Below are positions 6,154 through 9,506 of a stretch of 9,506 nt of DNA, in pieces. Origin of the DNA: Nitrospirota bacterium. Its GTDB lineage: Bacteria > Nitrospirota > Thermodesulfovibrionia > Thermodesulfovibrionales > Magnetobacteriaceae. Position 1 is the stretch's first letter; each line of letters opens with the position of its first letter. The position numbers and the translations under genes are program-made. Below the pieces are notes generated by a model. It was not told where the DNA came from. It was given only the letters and a program-made list of their open reading frames with translations, and ran no database searches. The stretch is from the NCBI GenBank assembly GCA_015233485.1, contig JADFXO010000139.1, positions 1-9,506 of the forward strand. Reading direction: 5' to 3'.

Positions 6154-6585
6154 CTATTCCCAGCTGTTGATGTCTTTGTTTTCGCCTTCGCCGCCCTCTA
6201 CGCCGTCTGCCCCGAATGAGTAGAGGTCATAGTCGCCGTGGTTGCCGGGGTAGACGTAGTGATATGGGTGCTTCCACGGGTCAGCTGGTACGTTTTTCTT
6301 TAAATAAGGGCCATCCCAGCCGTCAACGCCGGGGTTTTTCTGAAGCACATCGAGACCTTCCTCCGTTGATGGGAACCTTCCCGTATCCACCTTAAACTGT
6401 TCAAGTGCCTGTCCGAGAAGCTCAATCTGCGCCTTAGCGGCGGATTGTTTGCTTTTACCAACCTTACTAAACATGCGCGGGGCAACCAGTGCCGCCAGAA
6501 GTCCCAGTATCAGCATGACCACCAGAAGCTCAATCAGCGTAAAGCCCCGTTTATCTTTAACTATCAGCATAGCTCTTAAATTCAA
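6154..6585 (-). CDS. gspG: Type II secretion system major pseudopilin GspG
   Basis: This is the main subunit of the periplasmic pseudopilus that pushes folded proteins through the outer-membrane secretin. The 143 residues start with a class III leader: basic residues K10, K12 and R13, G14, then the hydrophobic helix from F15 (FTLIELLVVMLILGLLAALV). Prepilin peptidase would cut between G14 and F15, and E19 is the conserved Glu5 of the mature protein. The DTGRFPSTEEGL segment (67-78), DGWDGPYL (88-95) and the C-terminal GADGVEGGEGENKDI (125-139), a calcium-site region, are hallmarks of GspG and not of type IV pilins. The start is TTG at 6585, with AGGAGG (6593-6598) 7 nt upstream. ATG at 6570 would place that site 22 nt away. 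No other secretion gene is present here, so it is an orphan within this window. Confidence 0.93.
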   Translation of the reverse strand: MNLRAMLIVKDKRGFTLIELLVVMLILGLLAALVAPRMFSKVGKSKQSAAKAQIELLGQALEQFKVDTGRFPSTEEGLDVLQKNPGVDGWDGPYLKKNVPADPWKHPYHYVYPGNHGDYDLYSFGADGVEGGEGENKDINSWE

Positions 6586-6627
6586 ACCCTGTCCTCCTCT
6601 GTAAGTATGCCTTTATGATAGCAAAAA

Positions 6628-6657
6628 ACTATATGTAAAATAAAGGGCTGCTGTCAA
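6628..6657 (-). promoter_or_regulatory. Sigma70-type promoter of gspG
   Basis: Read on the minus strand, a perfect TTGACA (6652-6657) is followed by 18 nt and TATAGT (6628-6633, 5 of 6). Transcription would start near 6620 and give a leader of about 35 nt containing the AGGAGG before the TTG start of gspG. This is the best-matching promoter in the window. Confidence 0.6.
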
Positions 6658-6701
6658 GAAGCCGGTTTGTTGAAATGAGTTTAACAGAGTTGTTTAAGAA
6701 T

Positions 6702-6730
6702 TTGTATTAAGCAGTGAAAAACTGTAAAAT
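6702..6730 (+). promoter_or_regulatory. Candidate promoter/operator of hicBA
   Basis: TTGTAT (6702-6707, 3 of 6) and TAAAAT (6725-6730, 5 of 6) are 17 nt apart, giving a leader of about 20 nt before the hicB ATG. An inverted repeat AACTG-N15-CAGTT (6720-6744) spans the -10 and predicted start site and could be an operator. The -35 match is weak. Confidence 0.4.
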
Positions 6731-6757
6731 ATAGTTAATCAGTTCTTGGAGGTGTTT

Positions 6758-6958
6758 ATGAGGTATAAGGTAAATCTTCAGAAGACGGAAGAGGGTTATT
6801 CTATTTGTGTCCCCGGCCTTCCTGGCTGCTGGTCACAAGGTAAGACAGAGGCAGAGGCTCTTGAAAATATCAAAGATGCCATCCAGTCATATGTAGAAAC
6901 CGTGGATGAATTAACACAGGGCAAAGAAACCCGCTTTGTTGAAGTGGCTAATGCCTAA
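6758..6958 (+). CDS. hicB: Short HicB-family antitoxin
   Basis: The 66-residue protein matches the HicB/UPF0150 N-terminal fold: MRYKVNLQKTEEGYSICVPG (1-20), LPGCWSQGKT (21-30) with the conserved PGLPGCW core, then a helix AEALENIKDAIQSYVE (32-47). HicB proteins bind and block the HicA RNase. Longer HicB proteins (about 130-140 residues) have a C-terminal ribbon-helix-helix or HTH DNA-binding domain, and this one ends right after the core, so self-repression by HicB alone is unlikely. The ATG at 6758 has GGAGG (6748-6752) 5 nt upstream. An upstream in-frame TTG at 6746 overlaps that site and is rejected. Its stop overlaps the hicA start by 8 nt, so the pair is probably translationally coupled. 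Confidence 0.88.
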   Translation: MRYKVNLQKTEEGYSICVPGLPGCWSQGKTEAEALENIKDAIQSYVETVDELTQGKETRFVEVANA

Positions 6959-7163
6959 GTTGCCGGGGGTAAATCACCAGAGGGCTGTCAATGCCTTTCA
7001 AAATGCCGGCTTCCGAATAGCTCGCGAGGGTAAACATATTACAATGACTAATGGGGAGCGAATCATCACGATTCCAAGGGCAAACCCTGTTGATGCTTTC
7101 ACAATGGCAGGCATCGTGAGAGATGCCGGGCTTACCATAGAAGAATTTAAGAGACTTTTATAA
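6951..7163 (+). CDS. hicA: HicA-family mRNA interferase toxin
   Basis: HicA toxins are small, ribosome-independent RNases with a double-stranded-RNA-binding-like fold that stop translation until HicB neutralises them. The 70 residues show MPKLPGVNHQRAVNAFQNAG (1-20), EGKHITMTNG (26-35) with the expected catalytic His29 in a G-x-H motif, IPRANPVDAFTMAGIVRDAG (41-60) and LTIEEFKRLL (61-70), matching the whole family. The ATG at 6951 overlaps the end of hicB. An in-frame TTG at 6936 is an alternative that would add five non-conserved residues. The antitoxin-first order is one of the two known arrangements. Its stop is only 9 nt from the stop of the opposing dedA gene. No key residue appears lost, so the toxin is probably active. 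Confidence 0.9.
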   Translation: MPKLPGVNHQRAVNAFQNAGFRIAREGKHITMTNGERIITIPRANPVDAFTMAGIVRDAGLTIEEFKRLL

Positions 7164-7172
7164 CATACTGTA

Positions 7173-7817
7173 CTATTTCTTCTCATACCTTTGCCTCAAA
7201 TATCCGATAACAGCAGGCATGAGGGAGATTATAATTATTACAAAGATGACAACGGTAAAGTTGCGCTTGACTATGGGGATGTTGCCGAAGAAATATCCGC
7301 CCGATAAGAATATGCCTACCCAGCATAGGCTGCCGATGATGCTATAGACGATAAAGCGCCGGTAGTTCATCTTGCCAATACCGGCTACAAACGGGGCAAA
7401 TGTCCTTATAATCGGCGCAAAACGGGCTAAGACGACTGCCTTTGCGCCGTATTTATCGTAAAACTTCCTCGTACGCTCCAGATATTCCTTGTTCAGCAGG
7501 CGGGAGTTCTCGTATTGAAATACCTTGGGGCCGAGATAGCGTCCCACCCAGTAGTTCACGTTGTCGCCGATTATCGCGGCCAGAGAGAGCGCTATTATCA
7601 GCCAATGCAGCTCAAGCGTGCTTATGGCCGAAATCGTTCCCGCCGCAAACAGGAGCGAATCCCCTGGTAAAAACGGCGTAACAACAAGCCCCGTCTCACA
7701 AAATATTATCCCCGCAAGCAAGGCGTATGTCCACATGCCGTAGCTGTTTGCTATTGCGCCAAGGTGCTTGTCGAGGTGCATAACGATTTCTATAAATTGT
7801 TTCAACAAATCTATCAT
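7173..7817 (-). CDS. DedA/SNARE-associated family inner-membrane protein
   Basis: DedA (VTT-domain) proteins are inner-membrane proteins linked to membrane-potential homeostasis and to flipping of lipid carriers such as undecaprenyl phosphate; this member's substrate is unknown. The 214 residues include ETGLVVTPFLPGDSLLFAAG (41-60) with acidic E41 and D53, a membrane stretch at 70-90, ARFAPIIRTFAPFVAG (131-146) with the conserved R132 and R138, and hydrophobic helices at about 155-178 and 187-205. The N-terminus MIDLLKQFIEIVMHLDKHLG aligns with E. coli DedA as I remember it. I choose ATG 7817 because it forms an ATGA overlap with the permease stop and has GGAGGA 10 nt upstream; the ATG at 7835 has its AGAGGA almost touching it and would add six residues. 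There is no clear terminator before the convergent hicA. Confidence 0.92.
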   Translation of the reverse strand: MIDLLKQFIEIVMHLDKHLGAIANSYGMWTYALLAGIIFCETGLVVTPFLPGDSLLFAAGTISAISTLELHWLIIALSLAAIIGDNVNYWVGRYLGPKVFQYENSRLLNKEYLERTRKFYDKYGAKAVVLARFAPIIRTFAPFVAGIGKMNYRRFIVYSIIGSLCWVGIFLSGGYFFGNIPIVKRNFTVVIFVIIIISLMPAVIGYLRQRYEKK

Positions 7818-9274
7818 TGCCAGTTTGTCCTCCATGTCCTCTTAATGGAATAGGTAAAATAGATAACAAGGCCGATTATCAGCCACACTACAAGCCTCAT
7901 CCATGTGTCAAACGGAAGTCCTGACATGAGATAAAGACAAAAGAGTATCCCACCGATGGGGACTGCGATACCGCCCGGCGCCCTGAATGTCCTGCGTATT
8001 TGCGGGTGTGTGTATCTTAGAATCAGCACCCCCGTACAGACTATAGTAAAGGCAAGAAGCGTCCCTATGCTGACCAGCTCACCAGCTATCTGAATCGGCA
8101 GCAGCGACGACGCCACGCACCCGAAAAGTCCGGTTATAATGGTCGCTACATGCGGGGTTTTGAATCTCTTGTGGACTTTGGAAAACATCTTCGGTATTAG
8201 CGAATCCCTCGACATTGAATAAAATATCCTTGACTGGCCCATCAATAGTACAAGTATCACGGACGATAACCCTGCTATCGCGCCGATTTTAACCACCGGC
8301 GAAAGAAAATGGAGCCTCATCGCATCTACCGCAACCGCTATAGGGGCGGGCACCTGCAGCTCTGTGTAACGTACCAACGACGTTAACACCAGCGAGACGC
8401 TCATATAGAGGACTGTGCAAATGATAAGGCTGCCAAGTATTCCTATGGGCAAATCGCGCTGAGGATTTTTCGCCTCCGAGGCAGCCGTCGATACTGTGTC
8501 AAACCCGATATACGCGAAAAACCCCACACCCGCCCCGCGCAGTATCCCACTTAATCCGAAAGAGCCAAACTCGCCCGTGTTGGGCGGTATAAACGGAGTA
8601 AGAAAAGCCGGATTTATAAAAAATGCCCCCACGCCAATAAATATAACTAGTATCAACACCTTTATTATAACTATCGTTGAGTTGACCCATGAGGAAAACC
8701 TTATCCCCATAACAAGCACTACGGACATGGTGGTTACGATAAAAAGGGCAGGGACGTTTAAGGCGTCTCCTGTTACTACCCATTTCTGGACGGCGGGATC
8801 ATATGTAAACGGCGGCCCGCAGAGATACCTGGGTATGCGGATACCTATATCACCAAGAAAACTAACCACATAGCCCGACCAGCCAATGGCCACAGTGGCA
8901 GCCCCAAGGAAATACTCCAGAATCAAGTCCCATCCGATTATCCACGCGATTATCTCACCCAATGTCGCGTAGGCATAGACATATGCGCTTCCAGATATGG
9001 GAATCATCGAGGCCAGCTCGGCATAGCACAGGCCGGCGAATCCGCAGGCGACAAAGGCCAGAAGGAAAGACAGCACGATTGCCGGTCCGGCATAACTTGC
9101 CGCGGCATGTCCGGTCAGGACGAAAATACCCGCCCCGACTATTGCCCCCACGCCTATGGCCGTAAGTTCCACGGGCCCAAGCGTACGCTTAAGACACCCC
9201 TCTTTGCCGGCGGTAGAAAATGCCTCTTCCCGCAGGCCGTCTATCGACTTCTTTTGCAACAGTCTTGCAAACAA
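7814..9274 (-). CDS. APC-family amino acid permease (cationic amino acid transporter-like)
   Basis: This 486-residue polytopic inner-membrane transporter belongs to the amino acid-polyamine-organocation superfamily. The N-terminal cytoplasmic segment KKSIDGLREEA (8-18) and LKRTLGPVEL (28-37), followed by the TM1 signature GVGAIVGAGIFVLTGHAA (41-58), is typical of the CAT/YfnA subgroup. About 12-13 hydrophobic helices can be traced. GFFAYIGFDTVSTAASEAKNP marks the TM6 region, followed by the amphipathic QRDLPIGILGS. Substrate specificity is not readable; cationic or branched/neutral amino acids are both possible. The start is TTG at 9274, with GAAGGAG (9280-9286) 5 nt upstream; no in-frame ATG occurs before residue 90, beyond TM1. 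It is the first gene of a two-gene operon with the DedA gene. Confidence 0.9.
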   Translation of the reverse strand: MFARLLQKKSIDGLREEAFSTAGKEGCLKRTLGPVELTAIGVGAIVGAGIFVLTGHAAASYAGPAIVLSFLLAFVACGFAGLCYAELASMIPISGSAYVYAYATLGEIIAWIIGWDLILEYFLGAATVAIGWSGYVVSFLGDIGIRIPRYLCGPPFTYDPAVQKWVVTGDALNVPALFIVTTMSVVLVMGIRFSSWVNSTIVIIKVLILVIFIGVGAFFINPAFLTPFIPPNTGEFGSFGLSGILRGAGVGFFAYIGFDTVSTAASEAKNPQRDLPIGILGSLIICTVLYMSVSLVLTSLVRYTELQVPAPIAVAVDAMRLHFLSPVVKIGAIAGLSSVILVLLMGQSRIFYSMSRDSLIPKMFSKVHKRFKTPHVATIITGLFGCVASSLLPIQIAGELVSIGTLLAFTIVCTGVLILRYTHPQIRRTFRAPGGIAVPIGGILFCLYLMSGLPFDTWMRLVVWLIIGLVIYFTYSIKRTWRTNWQ

Positions 9275-9310
9275 AGCTGCTCCTTCAGATGTGTGAAATA
9301 CGCGATAATG

Positions 9311-9334
9311 GTATATTGCCCATGCCTAATATAC
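9311..9334. promoter_or_regulatory. 7-10-7 palindrome, candidate operator of the permease operon
   Basis: GTATATT (9311-9317) and AATATAC (9328-9334) are perfect inverted repeats separated by ten bases. The arms are 17 bp centre to centre, more than one helical turn. The upstream arm overlaps the predicted -10 hexamer of the permease promoter. No T-run follows, so it is not a terminator. A dimeric repressor could bind here. Confidence 0.45.
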
Positions 9335-9357
9335 AAAAATGATGTCTCTAAAAGCAA
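9328..9357 (-). promoter_or_regulatory. Candidate sigma70-type promoter of the permease-dedA operon
   Basis: On the minus strand, TTGCTT (9352-9357, 3 of 6) and TATATT (9328-9333, 5 of 6) are separated by 18 nt. Transcription would begin near 9321 and leave a leader of about 47 nt before the TTG start. The 18-bp repeat lies 7 nt upstream of the -35. Confidence 0.4.
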
Positions 9358-9364
9358 CCGTTTG

Positions 9365-9382
9365 ACCACGGTAAATTTGTTC
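9365..9382 (-). repeat. 18-bp repeat, right copy
   Basis: This is the perfect reverse complement of 110-127. Read on the minus strand it is GAACAAATTTACCGTGGT, pointing towards the permease gene just as the left copy points towards the MetE-like gene. A second shared 10-mer lies nearby (ACAGGGCAAA, 9404-9413). Confidence 0.6.
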
Positions 9383-9461
9383 TGGCCTTAAAACCAAGGA
9401 GGGACAGGGCAAATCAAATAATTCTGGACAATTATGAATCGACAGTAGTATCATCAGTGGT

Positions 9462-9506
9462 ATGGACAGGAGTTATGTTGAAGAAGTAGAAATGAAATTA
9501 GAAGAG
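9462..9506 (+). CDS. Possible start of a coiled-coil protein gene (3' end outside window)
   Basis: ATG at 9462 opens a frame of 15 codons to the window edge, MDRSYVEEVEMKLEE, with a charged heptad-like pattern. Its YVEEVEMKLEE resembles the N-termini of small coiled-coil proteins of unknown function with YVEKLEAQLKEW-type starts, as I recall them. The frame is closed by TGA at 9435-9437, so no longer upstream start exists. There is no good Shine-Dalgarno directly before the ATG; an AAGGAGG at 9396-9402 is too far away. This is tentative because so little of the frame is visible. Confidence 0.35.
   Translation, partial: MDRSYVEEVEMKLEE

Noticed and set aside
7817..7835. DedA start at ATG 7835
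   Set aside because: The nearest purine-rich site almost touches that ATG. ATG 7817 has the ATGA overlap, a spaced GGAGGA and a better match to DedA N-termini.
8496..8873. 125-residue + strand ORF opposite the permease
   Set aside because: It is antisense to membrane helices of the APC permease and has low-complexity Thr/Ile/Pro content with no family features.
9396..9448. AAGGAGG at 9396-9402 as the ribosome site of a gene
   Set aside because: No start codon lies within a usable distance. The next ATG (9434) is about 30 nt away and is followed by a stop after four codons (MNRQ).
9475..9489. ATG at 9475 preceded by GGAG as the start of the right-edge gene
   Set aside because: The frame stops after four codons (TAG at 9487-9489), so the ATG at 9462 is the only open choice.

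Overview
The window reads as chromosomal DNA of a Gram-negative-type bacterium of intermediate GC content. A type II secretion pseudopilin implies a secretin-bearing outer membrane. The housekeeping order tmk-holB-ricT(yaaT)-metG, preceded by a short MetE/UROD-like gene, resembles uncultivated Planctomycetota (anammox-like), Nitrospirota and Desulfobacterota. That placement is an inference from gene content only; no rRNA or other phylogenetic marker is present.

Layout. Positions 1-182 hold the possible tail of an unrecognised ORF, an 18-bp repeat and a candidate promoter. Positions 183-6037 are one + strand operon with gaps of at most 39 nt or overlaps: a cobalamin-independent methionine synthase-like protein, thymidylate kinase, DNA polymerase III delta-prime subunit, the PSP1-domain protein RicT/YaaT, and methionyl-tRNA synthetase with a C-terminal tRNA-binding domain. 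The operon ends at a strong hairpin (6119-6139). A lone gspG pseudopilin follows on the minus strand. Diverging from it is a HicB-HicA toxin-antitoxin pair on the + strand. That pair converges, with 9 bp between stop codons, on a minus-strand two-gene operon whose first gene is an APC-family amino acid permease (starting at 9274) and whose second is a DedA-family membrane protein, joined by an ATGA overlap. The last 45 nt may begin another + strand gene.

How the genes fit together. The first operon joins dTTP synthesis (Tmk), the clamp loader (HolB), an Fe-S/RNA-regulation factor (RicT) and translation initiation supply (MetG); the MetE-like gene could link methionine or methyl transfer to MetG. 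The second half is accessory: secretion pseudopilus, toxin-antitoxin, and transport or membrane lipid homeostasis.

Most interesting observations. (1) tmk has no ATG/GTG/TTG/CTG upstream of its P-loop, so an AUA start at 1249 behind a GAGGAGG Shine-Dalgarno is the best reading; a start at the first ATG would delete Walker A. (2) A consensus AAAGGAGG and in-frame ATG inside metG sit exactly at the start of the Trbp111-like domain, so the operon may also make a free 110-residue tRNA-binding protein. (3) The same 18-mer lies upstream of both outer operons, in the same orientation relative to each. (4) Two adjacent tandem duplications have remodelled the ricT-metG junction, including the metG start. 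(5) A 7-10-7 palindrome overlaps the predicted permease promoter. No CRISPR array, RNA gene or complete mobile element was found.
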